Made by a program: the position numbers and the translations under genes. Shown one piece after another: positions 24,538 to 35,446 of a stretch of 64,000 bases of DNA. Numbering within the stretch: the first letter of the stretch is position 1; each line of letters opens with the position of its first letter. The notes under the pieces were generated by a model, which saw nothing but the letters and a program-made list of their open reading frames with translations, did not search any database and was not told the origin of the DNA. The stretch lies in the NCBI GenBank assembly GCA_001600455.1, contig BCKC01000004.1, forward strand, positions 2,046,001 to 2,110,000. The letters are read 5' to 3'. This stretch comes from Endocalyx cinctus (lineage: Eukaryota > Ascomycota > Sordariomycetes > Amphisphaeriales > Apiosporaceae).

Positions 24538-26757
24538 TTAAACCATCTCATCATACCCCTTCTCTACCCTCCCACCCCTATCCTCCTCTTCCTCCTCCAA
24601 TCTCCGCCTCTCCATCTCCGCCTTCCGTTCCTTCAGCGCGATGCAGAACTTCGACCCTGCCCGGATCCTCTCCCCCTTCCAAAGGAAGACGAACGGGACG
24701 GCGCACATCATGAGGCTCAGACCGGCGAGCAGGGAGCACGCGCCCGAGATGCCGAGGCGGGCGAACATGGTGCCCGCCGCCAGCGGTAGTACGACGGCGA
24801 AGACGGACCGGACCGAGCTGGCGGCCGCGTTCGCGCTGGCCGCGAAGATCTCGTACGCGTCCGTCAGGTAGTTCAGGAGCGCCATGAACACGAGCTGGAA
24901 CCCGGCCCCGAAGAAGACCCCCGCCAGCAGCGGTATGACGAACGGGACTTCGGGTCGGGCCGACCAGCCTAGCCATAGGAGCGACGTCACGTATAGGGGC
25001 CCGCCTAGGGTCGCGAGCGGTACCCGTCGCGCTTCCTCTTTCTTCGTCCACGCCGCGTTGCGGGCTAGAGCGCGGTTGTAAATATCGTCGTATTTGAAGA
25101 AGACCGGCAGTACTAGGAGAGCACCGGCACCGATTGGGAGGTAGCATAACCCTGATGCTCCCGGAGAAAGACCGTACAGGTCTTGGAATATGAGCGGAAA
25201 GGCTTCGAATGATATGTAGAAGATCTATTGTACATATTAGCTCCCGAAGACATTATTTAGAACTATCAGACGGAGATTGCAGCCCCTTTAGTACTACGTA
25301 GAAGAAAAGATAATAGAACATGGTAAGGAAGCAACAATAAAACTTTTTTGGCAGCTTACTGAATATACGAGAGCCAGGTATACTGCTGTTGCGGTGACGA
25401 TCAACTCCGTCGCCAGCATGCGGAAAGGGCGCGACAAGGTTGTGATGGCGATCTCCTTAAAGTTACGACCTTCTAGCTCTACGGCGGAGTAGACCTCAGC
25501 CTCGGGGTTTTGCTTGCGTATCTTAATCGCTCGGCGTGTCAGGAGCACGGGTGCAAAGGTCTCGGGGATGAATAGGACAGGTATCAGGGTCATGCCGGCG
25601 TAGATCAGCGCTACCCAGAATGACCATCGCCAGCCGATAGTTGTAGAACAGAAGCCTGATACGATCGGAGCGAACAGGGGTCCACCCAGAGTTACCTAAT
25701 GTTGGTAGCCGTAGGATATTATCAGTATCTTTTTTTTTTTTTCAACAGATAATTAATAATCAAGGTGAGTATTAATAAGTAGAAGGGAGTAAAGTTATGC
25801 GGATTTTATAAGAAGAAAGGTACTGGTTGTGGTGTACATACCGCCATGAAGAACGCCATGGCACGCCCGCGGGTCTCCGGCTTGTCGTAGATATCGGCAA
25901 AAACTCCGGAAACGATAGCTAGAGGTGCGCTTGCGAAGGTCCCACAAAGGAATCGAAAGATAAGGAAAGCCGGCCAGTTAGGCGCAAGCGCGCAAGCCAT
26001 GGTCCAGGTCATGAACATCATGAAGGTACCAAGGGTGAGATTTCGGCGCCCGAAATTCTCGCTGAGCGGCCCCCCTATAGAGGAAAGCAGATCAGTTAGT
26101 TACCATACATACACCTCCCTAGGAATTTCTATATACTGAGGAGGAAGACGAGATCCGGGCTTCTGGAAAAAAATCATGCTTTAAGCCACTGAACCTAGCG
26201 TTTACAGTAAGAACTCACAGACTAGGGGCCCGAAGACGTATCCGATGAGATACGAAGATATAGGAAGAACTAATTGCGGCTCTGATGTAACACCCCATTC
26301 TTCTGCTATGGAAGGGACGGCAAAGCTCGGCAATGCAGTGCCCATCGTGCTATTAATCACTAGGAGTATTGACGTGATTGCAATCGTAGTCTTGCGCCAC
26401 TGTCTCACTCAAGTAAGCTAAGGAAAAGAAGGAGAGCCCGTGCCGATAGGCGTAAGGCTTCAACACGGTCCTGTGCGTGCGTTTTCTTACGTTTGGCCAG
26501 TTGTAGGGGTTTTCTTTATCGTGGGGTTCCCACGATATCACCGTCTTCCCATCTCTTCTTTCCCTACCCCTTAGCGAGTTGGAATCCGACGAGCTGTCCT
26601 TTCTTATGCGTCCAGTGTTCCCTTCTTCCTCGATCTTGTATCGAGTCTTCGCGTCTTGATTGCTTATGCTCCGGACAAGATCGGATAAATGGCCTCGATG
26701 GGCATCGCTTCCCGCAGTCCGGACTTTGGTTATAATACTTGCGGATGAAGGATCCAT
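24538..26757 (-). CDS. MFS transporter, DHA1 (drug:H+ antiporter) type
   Basis: Five exons: 26757..26491, 26399..26219, 26074..25842, 25695..25360, 25224..24538; all phases fit, 567 residues. A hydrophilic charged N-terminus of about 85 residues ends in the fungal DHA1 signature ENPYNWPNWRK. Then come about twelve membrane segments, beginning TTIAITSILLVINSTMGTALPSF. The motif-A-like loop GPLSENFGRRNLTLGT follows the second segment, and LIFRFLCGTFASAPLAIVSG forms the next helices. The middle loop carries the family FIPETFAPVLLTRRA motif. The C-terminus is a charged tail rich in Glu and Arg (ERRRLEEEEEDRGGR). Known: relatives export drugs, toxins or polyamines across the plasma membrane by proton antiport. 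The substrate cannot be told from sequence. No biosynthetic genes lie next to it, so a general detoxification role is the simplest guess. Confidence 0.93.
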
Positions 26758-27742
26758 GGTAATGGTTCATATATATACAAGAGCAACAAAGCGGCAAAGT
26801 GGGTAAATCGAAGTCATTAGACGAAAACCTGCTTGAGGATACTCCGACTGAAATATATTGTATTTTACATCTAGAAAAAAAGTGAGACGGAGGGAGGTGG
26901 AGATGACAGACACCGGAGTCATGATGGGTACCCTCCTCCAACATAGGTCCTATCGGCGCTTTCTTGAATCTGGAGAACCGAAAATAGGCTGATACGAGCA
27001 CCGAAAGGCGCAACGGAACCGTTACAGTTAGGTCGTCATAGATTGTGCAATCCCCAACTTTACCCCCGCCGTAACTCGGACACCGCTAGAATAGAGAGCG
27101 GTTGTATACATTCCTGCAGTATCTTGCATCGTCGTCACCTATCGATCTCGGAATTTTTGCCATGTAATTTCCCGCCTCTGACATCTCCTCCTTCCCTGAG
27201 CGGTCATAATTGAGACTACATCGTGCTTGCCTACGAGATGTTCCAAATGACGCTTCGTTAGGAACCACCCTCGTCAATTCCTTTGCTATCCTATTTCACT
27301 TGTAAAGTAATTTCGCTTTGCAGCTAACTGGGAAAGAAAGGACTATAAAAACCTTCCCCGCATAAGATGATTGGCCTTAAGACGTCAGAAATGCCTCGGA
27401 AACAACAACTGGCGTTGGAGATTGCTGTCGTCGCATTGAAGGAGAGTGGATCCTTTACTCCCATTCACATCTTGCCAACACAACTTGGTCAAAGTCAAAG
27501 CGGCTCCAAAAAAAAAAATTAAACAAGAACCCCATCGGCTTGTGAAGGCTTATTTCTCCGATATCGGCCCGGTATAGAAAAGATGGACGGCAGCATTACC
27601 AAATCTTTCTAGGGTTGTCCGCGCTTTATAAGCGTAGTCGGCCCCTTTCCGGAACCCAGAATGCCGATGGAGGCGAATATCGTTTAAACAAAAAGGTATT
27701 GACCCACCCATCTCTTTTCTCGAGCACAAATATCTACCGTTC
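26758..27742. other. intergenic
   Basis: Upstream region of the MFS gene and downstream region of the ankyrin gene. Minus-strand frames (26564-27013, 27086-27277, 27550-27822) lack any domain, and two overlap neighbouring exons. No gene called. Confidence 0.5.
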
Positions 27743-28418
27743 TCATTGAAGAAACCAACGGCGAAGAAAATTCTTGATAGACTGTGATGCGGCGAGTTGA
27801 CGCTGTTCCAAGATATCAGCACATGTAATCCAGCCTAGGCGGCAGGCAACATCTGCCGCGGTCTCTGCGCGATCGTTTCGGGCATCGATAGGAGCACCAT
27901 GATCAAGAAGGAACTTGACGTTATCCACTCTGCCAGCTGCAGCCGCTTTGTGGAGTGCGGTGTCTCCAGTTTGGTTGACGGTGGTAGTTGACGCACCCTC
28001 ATCCACCAAGGTTTTCAGAGTAACGGTATTTCCACTCTCGGCGGCGATCATCAAGGGAGTGTTGCCATGAATATCGGCGCCATCGAGATACCTGCGCCAC
28101 AAGTCTTTTTCTTCCTTGAAATGTGACTTGAGGAATAGGGGTAGAGCTAGATAAGTTGTTCCTAAGTTAGCAGGCATATCGAACTGATTTTGTTGATTAT
28201 ATGCGAAACGTACTTTGTTCTGCCCTCGCTGAGCGACACATGGCATGATGACAGATACCACGACCTGATTTATCAACCAGACTAGCGAGTATTTCACCTC
28301 TGGACATGCCCTGGTGCTCTTTTTCGCCAAAGAGGGTTCTGGTTTCAAAAATAAAATCCCTAATCCGTCCTTCATCTAAACAGCCGAGGACTTTATCAAT
28401 TTCATCGTTAGACAACAT
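27743..28418 (-). CDS. small ankyrin-repeat protein
   Basis: Two exons: 28418..28214 and 28161..27743, separated by a 52-base intron with GTACGT donor, GCTAAC branch site and TAG acceptor. Joined in frame (CAA A|GA ACA) to 207 residues. The N-terminal 70 residues are helical and charged (MLSNDEIDKVLGCLDEGRI). At least two canonical ankyrin repeats follow: DIHGNTPLMIAAESGNTVTLKTL and TGDTALHKAAAAGRVDNVKF, with a third degenerate repeat (RAETAADVACRLGWITCADI). The end is basic (NFLRRWFLQ). No signal peptide or membrane segment. Ankyrin repeats bind proteins; the partner is unknown. A single-exon view gives two overlapping frames and hides the true product. Confidence 0.8.
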
Positions 28419-29771
28419 GATGTGAGCGGTTCATCAATAGAACGCCCGCGGCGCCCTAACATGCGCAAGTTCTAACTGAATATCGGGTTTTCTGAGCCTT
28501 TGAGATATAAATTTTGATCCATAGTCTATTACTTTCCCTGTCCCTGTTCATTCCACAGATATTGATTTCGAGGTTGGCCTCTGGAAGCTGTAGAAAGAAA
28601 TAAGATGCCAGGTTCCTCCCATAAATAATGAGTTTCTGGTGAATGCTGAAATTAATAACTTGCGGTTTCGGGGATTTGAAATTGGCATACTTTAAAAAAA
28701 AAAGAAAACCGAAGAGACTTAGAAAGATTAATTAAATGGCGAATACCTGACGGAGTCTTGTTATGCGACATTCCTTGGAGAATCTTGTCATGATCACATC
28801 ATTTCATAATTATTGGAGTTAGATGAATTAAGAACAGAAAGTCATAAATAATTAGAAAACGATTTTTTCTTCGTCTGTCTCGGTCGGGCGAAAGTGAAGA
28901 TGAGAAAATACAAAAGAAAATGAAGAATAGTATCTGGTACCTAAAGGTCTGGACGATTACTGCATTGAGGTGCCTAATGGGCACGGGTATGTATCATCGC
29001 CAATTATTTGTCGGTAGTACCAGAAATAGCAGTAGCCATAGGGTACTAGCCGTTTATTTTAGGTGCTTATTTGAAGTTATTTCAGGTATGCATGCACTTA
29101 AACCATTTAAATTCGGGCCTGGTCCGAAATCGTTTGAAACGGAATGACTAGTTTATGAATTGGCGTCATTTCTGTAACAGTTTACTTTGATTAGTGCATA
29201 TATCGTGATACCCGTTAAATCATCTCAAACATCGTGAATTTCAAATATACATGAAGTATATATCGGAAAGTCCGAGTTTATATAATACGGTGATTACTCG
29301 CCAAATAATTCAGAATAGAACGGAGAAGGAGAAAATCAGATAAAAGATAGAAAATTAAAAAAAAAAAAAGTTTTGGAAAGAATGGCATGATGAATATTGT
29401 ACGATAATGAAGTTGAAAAACTGGTTTAGCGAAATGATAACGATGGGCCTTGTCAACGCTACGGCTCATAAGATTATTCCATTGTTTTCTACTCCTACTA
29501 ACTGATGGACCCTTGGACCCGTTACAGACCCATCCTCATCTCATTGATAAGAAATTAAGAAATTTGAGAGGCAGAAAAAAATAAAAAAGGGACCCGATAA
29601 ACGTAAAAAAAACAGCAAACAAACTCAATAATATCTCCCCCCACGTTTCGATCAAATTCCCTTTCTTACCTTTTACTTTTTCAAGTCATACAACTTCCTG
29701 AGCATCATCACCATCAATAACAACACCAAAAAAAAAAAGAATAATCCATTTCTTCAACTTCATCATTCATC
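28419..29771. other. intergenic between divergent ankyrin and peroxiredoxin genes
   Basis: Shared upstream DNA of two divergent genes, AT-rich, with A-runs near 28692, 29358 and 29727. The last 150 bases before the peroxiredoxin ATG are C/A-rich and look like its leader. No gene seen. Confidence 0.5.
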
Positions 29772-30670
29772 ATGTCTTCCGCTTTCGTTCAGAAGCCTGC
29801 TCCGGACTTCACCGCCACCACCGTTTTCCCCGGTGGTGAGTTCAAGGACATCAAGCTCTCCGATTATAAGGGACAGTGGTATGTAAACTCCCCTCTTCTT
29901 GCTTCGCCCGTTGGTAGTTGGCTGGTTGTATGAAATTGACTTGAACGATGGCTAATATGATTCAACCTTCAAACGAACAGGGTCGTCCTTCTCTTCTACC
30001 CTCTTGACTTCACCTTCGTCTGCCCGACCGAGATCATCCAGTACAACGATGCTCTCCCCCGCTTCAAGGAGATCAACACCACCGTCCTCGGTGTCTCTAC
30101 CGACTCGCACTTCTCCCACTTAGCCTGGACCGGTCAGCCCCGCAAGCAGGGTGGTCTCGGATCCGACCTCGAGCTCCCCCTCGTCGCCGACCGCTCCATG
30201 AAGATCTCTCGCAGCTACGGTGTCCTTCTCGAGGACGCCGGTATCGCTCTCCGTGGTCTCTTCATCATCGACCCCCAGGGTATCCTCCGCCAGATCACCG
30301 TCAACGACCTTCCCGTCGGCCGTGACGTCGAGGAGACCATCCGTCTCGTCCAGGCCTTCCAGTTCACCGATGAGCACGGGTAAGTATTAAATAAAAAAAA
30401 GACACATTCTCGAATCACGTCTCGCCTCCATCCTAGTCTTCTAGAGAGGCAAAATACTGCTGAGTCATGATTCTCGTCCCACCCTCCTTCAACCCGAAAA
30501 AAAATAACAGTATACTAACTCGATTGATTACCGATAGTGAGGTCTGCCCTGCTGGATGGAACAAGGGAGGCAAGACGATCAAGCCGTCGCCCACTGAGAA
30601 GATCCAGTATTTCGAGAACAGCACTAACGGAAATGGTAAGTTGTCAAACAAGCGACAAAGATTGGCGTAG
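29772..30670 (+). CDS. typical 2-Cys peroxiredoxin (thioredoxin peroxidase)
   Basis: Reduces hydrogen peroxide and alkyl hydroperoxides with electrons from thioredoxin, in the cytosol. Exons 29772..29878, 29981..30379, 30538..30670; 212 residues. The peroxidatic cysteine is C50 in FTFVCPTEI and the resolving cysteine is C172 in [16 protein letters not shown] and the GGLG loop, associated with sensitivity to over-oxidation in eukaryotic 2-Cys enzymes, are present. The order and length fit Tsa1-type enzymes to about residue 190. The tail after IQYFENS is unusual ([15 protein letters not shown]). It contains a GTAAGT, so a further intron is possible (donor 30636, acceptor TTCAG near 30785), which would replace the last nine residues with an Arg/Cys-rich tail ending near 30943. 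I keep the shorter form. Strong codon bias fits high expression. Confidence 0.92.
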
Positions 30671-31170
30671 TAGTGCTTTCCTTTTCTTATATTTTATTTG
30701 TATTTTGTAATTTGTAATTTGTATTTTGTTTGTATTCTGTTTGTATTTTGTTGTCCCTTTCTCCCTTGTCGTCATTTTTTTTCAGGGGTAGCTCTTTGTT
30801 GGAGAAAAAAAGTCCGATGCGGAGGATGCATACAATCTGCATCTAGGCGTCATACTTTATGTTTCCTTATTTCCATCCAGCCATTCCCGTGGATTCTGAA
30901 CCAGTCAGCCACATGCGGGGTAATAACTACTGTACAATATTAATAAAATAAAGAGACTCGAATACCACAAATGCTAACTTGATCTCGTATTTATAGACGT
31001 TGATATGAAATAAATCTCGAAAGGATACCTCGAGGGAACCGGGGTTTTTTTTAGCTGGTTAGCTTCTACCGGCACGACGCATTGATGGAAAAGGAATTAC
31101 GCGATGTTAATGATAGACTTAGAAGATAGAAGATAGACAGCAACCCAATTCATAGAGATTTGACTTGATA

Positions 31171-31193
31171 ATTTTAGCTTTCGTATTCCGTGA

Positions 31194-31235
<42 letters not shown>

Positions 31236-31314
31236 TATACCTAGGTATATCCTGGTATCCTGGTGAGGAGACATTTTACTCCATTTTACTCCAACTTCTT
31301 GTACGGAGTATCTA
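31171..31314. mobile_element. MITE-like direct repeat, copy A
   Basis: Begins ATTTTAGCTTTCGTATTCCG and ends TACGGAGTATCTA, matching copy B (31461-31578) at both ends. The middle is expanded by an (AT)n run (31196-31231). The ends read TA(C/T)TCCGT ... ACGGAGTA, i.e. short terminal inverted repeats that may be flanked by TA. No coding capacity. The mobile-element reading is an inference. Confidence 0.4.
31196..31231. repeat. (TA)n dinucleotide microsatellite
   Basis: Eighteen uninterrupted TA units inside copy A of the local repeat. Confidence 0.85.
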
Positions 31315-31460
31315 CACGTAGCAACCAGTCTGCCATCTTCCAGTCTACCAGACAGTGCGCAAAATAGCTCGCGTACAAACCCCAATCCTACCTGAACTCA
31401 CTTCGACCAATGCGTATAAAATTTATCTCATTAAAGAGAACCAGGAACAAGCATAATGCA

Positions 31461-31578
31461 ATTTTAGTTTTCGTACTCCGTGCTCGATATATGTATATAC
31501 ATAGTATGTATATCTAGGTACGTATCGTAGCCCTATGGGATTCTGGTATCTACTGTGTATGTAAATACGGAGTATCTA
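31461..31578. mobile_element. MITE-like direct repeat, copy B
   Basis: Begins ATTTTAGTTTTCGTACTCCG and ends TACGGAGTATCTA. TACTCCGT at 31474-31481 and ACGGAGTA at 31567-31574 are inverse complements. The differences from copy A near the ends are mostly C/T transitions, which would fit repeat-induced point mutation. Non-coding. Confidence 0.4.
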
Positions 31579-32320
31579 GTAGTCATTCCGGTGCTGATTC
31601 TCCGGATTCGAAACAGTATGTAACATACTTTAGGCCGTTCTTTTCTCTTCAATGATACAAATCACATTTATATTGCTCGCTTCTCTAAGCTTGAAAAAAA
31701 AGGAAACGTTACTACTCTGATCTTTGTCGCCTGTCTGACAATTTGACATTTCCGTTTGATACCTTGAAGTAGCTCCCTGCCCAGGTGGCTCCCCCGCCAA
31801 CACCATGCACAGGCCCAACACAGTGCGATTATCTACGGCAGTGGTGGTTTATCCATGTCCAAACATATGTATGCTATTGATGATACCTGTAATATTTGAT
31901 CCAAGACCTGCAGTTTACCCGCGGAACGTCCGTCGTCATAGCATGGCTACATGGGGTACTAGCTACAGCTGCTATGCAGCTGATAGCTACTTAGTAGACA
32001 GACATATATAACAAAGAGCTGCATGGTGGACTTTGCCGGCAGGCGGGGAGTTACAACAACCTGCAGTTATCAATTGTCGAGGAAACGTTTAGTAATGATA
32101 CTCTACGCTTTCAAATCCAAGTACCTATCAAGGTTCAACTTACAAGAGGAGAGGATGAAGGGGCTGGCTTATCTCAGCCCCTGACTAAATCGAACAAGAC
32201 TGATTTAACTGACTACTAAGTATCTAAGGTCGAAAGTATTCTGATTCATAGCCCTTGTAATAAATGCCTAATTTGGTTAACTTATTACGATTCATACTGG
32301 TGACTAGTAGTGCGAACGGA

Positions 32321-32364
32321 TAGGGTTAAGTTTAGGGTTAAGTTTGGGGTTAGAGAAAGGGTTG
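32321..32364. repeat. degenerate telomere-like G-rich repeat
   Basis: Two copies of the 12-mer TAGGGTTAAGTT are followed by decayed copies (TGGGGTTAGAGA, AAGGGTTGGG). The unit contains TAGGGTTA, the TTAGGG telomere word of filamentous fungi. It abuts the hexamer array at 32365. Interstitial position; origin inferred. Confidence 0.6.
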
Positions 32365-32448
32365 GGTATAGGTATAGGTATAGGTATAGGTATAGGTATA
32401 GGTATAGGTATAGGTATAGGTATAGGTATAGGTATAGGTATAGGTATA
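32365..32448. repeat. (GGTATA)14 hexanucleotide array
   Basis: Fourteen perfect tandem copies (84 bases). Both strands stay open through the array (Gly-Ile repeats on one strand, Pro-Ile on the other), which explains open frames at 32344-32565 and 32304-32501 without any gene. Confidence 0.95.
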
Positions 32449-33332
32449 TGCCTAAGAAAATGGCGGTTTAAGAGGGATGTTGGTATATTGAAGTATATCA
32501 CGGTTACTGTAAGAATGGCATCAACAGGAAAAGATGATATCGACTTGTGCTTCAGGATAAGCTAACTAGTTTAGAGCCTACTTCTATAACGGACGGTAGA
32601 AACTATCAAAATATTCGAGTATGCAGGACACTTGAGTTGTAAAAATGACCTTAGGACATAGGAACTAGTTCAGAAAGCGTTCAGTATGGTGGGAGCTGGT
32701 TTAAATGTAGCTTCGTTCCCATACTCATATTGTATAGGTAGATTTTGATGTTACGGCAAGCGCGCTGGGTTATAGCTGACACTGGTATCTCGTTCTCTGA
32801 GCGCCAAAAAAAAGGAAGGAAAGAAACGTAGAAACAGAAAATATATAATAAGAGATACAATTTTATAAGAGAAGTCCTGCGGTCCGATTCCTTACTTACT
32901 GCGAGGTGTGATAAATCACGTGGAAAGATCTGTATAGGGGCTTCCACCATCCATGGATTCATGGATACACAAGAGGCGGCGAGGATCAACTCGTATAATT
33001 TACATATCAAAAGATTGATTTTTTCTAAACGAGGCACATAGAGATCAAGTGACGACATAGAACAGTTAAGTAACATGGAAATTCATTGCCGACCAAGTTT
33101 CTCCAATACTTAAAATGCTACAGCGAGTATATTAGGGCGATATTACCCGTCCAAAGATATAAGCCGGCAGAATGCGATGATAGTCAATTTGGTGCGGTCA
33201 TGCGGAATATTTATATGAAGCAGAGCACTGATTGATTCTTCGGAGGCGGAAGAACATTAGCTTGCCGTCGATACTTGAATTGTTGGCGGCAAGTCCAGGC
33301 AGTTGCGTGGTGTTACGCTGGTAGGATGTGCA

Positions 33333-33342
33333 CGTATATATA
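33333..33342 (+). promoter_or_regulatory. TATA-like element of the LPMO gene
   Basis: GTATATATAA lies about 110 bases upstream of the LPMO ATG, a plausible distance for a fungal TATA box with a leader of 50-80 bases. Position-based inference. Confidence 0.4.
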
Positions 33343-33451
33343 ACTCACAGATTACCATCTCAATACGCATTGGATTAGTATTCTTTTATTCTTATTAATT
33401 ATCCATACGAAATAAAGTACATCAGCCCTAAAAAATAAATAAACACACACG

Positions 33452-34384
33452 ATGCAGCTCCTATCTGTCTTGATGCTCGCCGCAGGCGTAGCGCAAGCCC
33501 ACTGTAAGTTCTTCCTATACCTTTCGCTGGCCTCTATCATATTCTTCAATAAACACCTAGGACTTCCACTCAGATATCAAATGGGACAAAACATTGAAAT
33601 AAGAAAACTGGCTGAACAAAAACAAAACCTATAGACACCTTTCCCCGTCTGATTGTGAACGGGAAGCCCGCCGAAGAGACCGATTGGGCCGCCACGCGGA
33701 TGACTAAGAACGCGAACAGCAAGCAGGGTATCGAAAACCCCGCGAGCGGCGACATCCGGTGCTACAGCGCCTCGAATGCGCAGTCCGTGGCCGAGGTGCC
33801 CGCGGGCGCGACCATCCACTACATCTCGACGCAGCAGGTCAACCACCCGGGTCCAACGCAGTACTACCTCGCCAAGGTGCCCTCCGGCGCTTCGGCCGCG
33901 ACCTGGGACGGCTCGGGCGCGGTCTGGTTTAAGATTCACACCGAGATGCCGACGATGGACCAGAATAAGCAGCTCGTGTGGCCTGGGCAGAGTATGTTTT
34001 TTTTGTGCCCCTATCTTAAGAAACTCTGGCAGAAGGGAGAGAAAAAAAAGTTAAAGTAAAGCTAATTCCTGACTTACAACGATAGACGAGTACAAAACCA
34101 CCAACGCCACGATCCCGGCCTCGACTCCCGAGGGCGAGTACCTCCTGCGCGTTGAGCACATTGCGCTGCATATGGCTATGCAGCAGGGCGGGGCGCAGTT
34201 CTACCTCGCATGCTCTCAGATCAAGATCACGGGTGGCGGTAGCGCGGCCCCTGCTACCGCGCCGGGTCCCATGGCGACCTTCCCTGGCGCCCACTCCAGC
34301 AGTGATCCCGGTATCCTGGTGAACTTGCAGCAGATCCAGCCCGACGCTTACGTTCCTCCTGGACCTGCCGTCTGGACTGGTTGA
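33452..34384 (+). CDS. AA9 lytic polysaccharide monooxygenase
   Basis: Copper enzyme that cleaves crystalline cellulose or related glucans oxidatively; secreted. Exons 33452..33503, 33635..33991, 34086..34384; 235 residues. The signal peptide [16 protein letters not shown] (1-16) is followed directly by His17, the mature N-terminal histidine of the copper brace. The second brace histidine is H88 in [10 protein letters not shown]. The conserved second-sphere His/Gln and axial Tyr appear in [21 protein letters not shown] (about H165, Q174, Y176). C60 and C179 fit the conserved disulfide. The protein ends soon after a Gly/Pro/Ala segment. There is no CBM1 cellulose-binding domain, so it is a stand-alone catalytic module. 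Exon 1 encodes little more than the signal peptide and His. Regio-selectivity cannot be told from sequence. Confidence 0.95.
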
Positions 34385-35446
34385 TTGAGTACTTACCCAG
34401 GGAGGTATGAAGGGAGTTAGTGTAGAGGAAAGTTTCAGCGTGTAAGTAGATGAGGAAGTGATTGCTAGCTATCAATGTAGTCAATATGAAAAATTGGAAT
34501 ATCAAAAGAACACTGTTGTTGAATTGAGTTTGGTATTAGAGAAGTTGCTTGTGTGACCTAAAACGAGAAGGGGCGGCCTGAATAAGAGTGCTTATAATAA
34601 AAGACGATCGACCTTTTCTTCTCATATTTTATTTCATCTCATACGACTCATCCGACACAATTGATAAACTGCCGTTACTCTCACCGGAGCTTAGCAATCT
34701 GCCTACCTGGGTAATTAATAGAATAAACCAATCTGTTCCGAGTGCACTCCTCGGAGATGCCACGACTTTACGGTGAGTATTGTCTTAGCGTTGTTTCACG
34801 ACTTGGCAACCCTTCTATGCTCAAGTATGAAAATGTAACCATTTCCATTTGTCATCTACTATGTATGTATATGCTTGTTAGTAATCTAAACGTGTTGAAT
34901 TGCGATGAAGAGTAGAGTATATTTCCTAAATTGGCATTTCTAACCCTAAAAGCATGTCAAAAAAAAGAAAAGAAAATATAGATGGGGAGCTCCCATGTCG
35001 TTAGAAGGGCGTGCAGATATTTCATCAACGACGCGAAAACATGAATCAAGATATGGCATGATTAGATTAGTGATCAATAATATTTGATCTTGGCTACGTG
35101 AATATCGAACGAATCTCGTGTATTTGTAAGAAAAAAAAATTGATAAATGTGTAGAGTTTGTTGACTGTTAAGAGAACACGATGGAATTCGAGACGTGCAC
35201 GCGCATGTATAAGCATCACGGTCTGTAGAATAAAAAGGTATATAAATATCAAAGATGAAAAGACTAAACCTGTTCTCGCTAGAATTAAGAAATAATCATC
35301 GCAGTGTGCAATTCTTGAATACCATTAGCTATAAGCCTTTACTCTATCATTATCTCCCCACCAGATATACAATTCGGCACCTCCACGATAGAAGACTCGA
35401 TCTTAAACCAAACAACCACAGTCAAAAGACAGCAAGTTACTCCACC
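34385..35446. other. intergenic and 5' leader of the next gene
   Basis: LPMO 3' flank, AT-rich spacer, then the promoter of the isocitrate-lyase-like gene with TATATAAATA at 35239-35248. The open frame of the next gene runs back to an ATG at 35255, but that ATG is only seven bases after the TATA-like box. Confidence 0.5.
35239..35248 (+). promoter_or_regulatory. TATA-like box TATATAAATA
   Basis: It lies about 200 bases before the ATG at 35447 and only seven before the in-frame ATG at 35255. If it works as a TATA box, transcription would start after the first ATG, which favours the downstream start. Confidence 0.45.

Larger units (their letters stand above)
30671..33451. other. 2.8 kb repeat-bearing intergenic region
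   Basis: No supported gene. It holds an (AT)n tract (31196-31231) inside a diverged direct repeat pair (31171-31314 and 31461-31578), degenerate TTAGGG-like DNA (32321-32364) and a (GGTATA)14 array (32365-32448). A minus-strand frame at 32681-33076 is unrecognised. The last 120 bases are the LPMO promoter. Confidence 0.55.

Noticed and set aside
31598..31620. GGATTCGAAAC resembling a reverse-strand tRNA T loop
   Set aside because: Flanking bases do not form a T stem or acceptor stem.
32304..32565. Open frames on both strands encoding Gly-Ile and Pro-Ile repeats
   Set aside because: They are a by-product of the (GGTATA)14 array, whose six-base unit holds no stop in these frames.
32681..33076. 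131-codon - strand frame upstream of the LPMO
   Set aside because: Unrecognised sequence, no splice partners, AT-rich DNA; considered as a pseudogene but no family match could be argued.
20364..34384. Secondary-metabolite gene cluster
   Set aside because: No polyketide synthase, peptide synthetase, terpene synthase or pathway regulator is present; laccase and transporter alone do not make a cluster.
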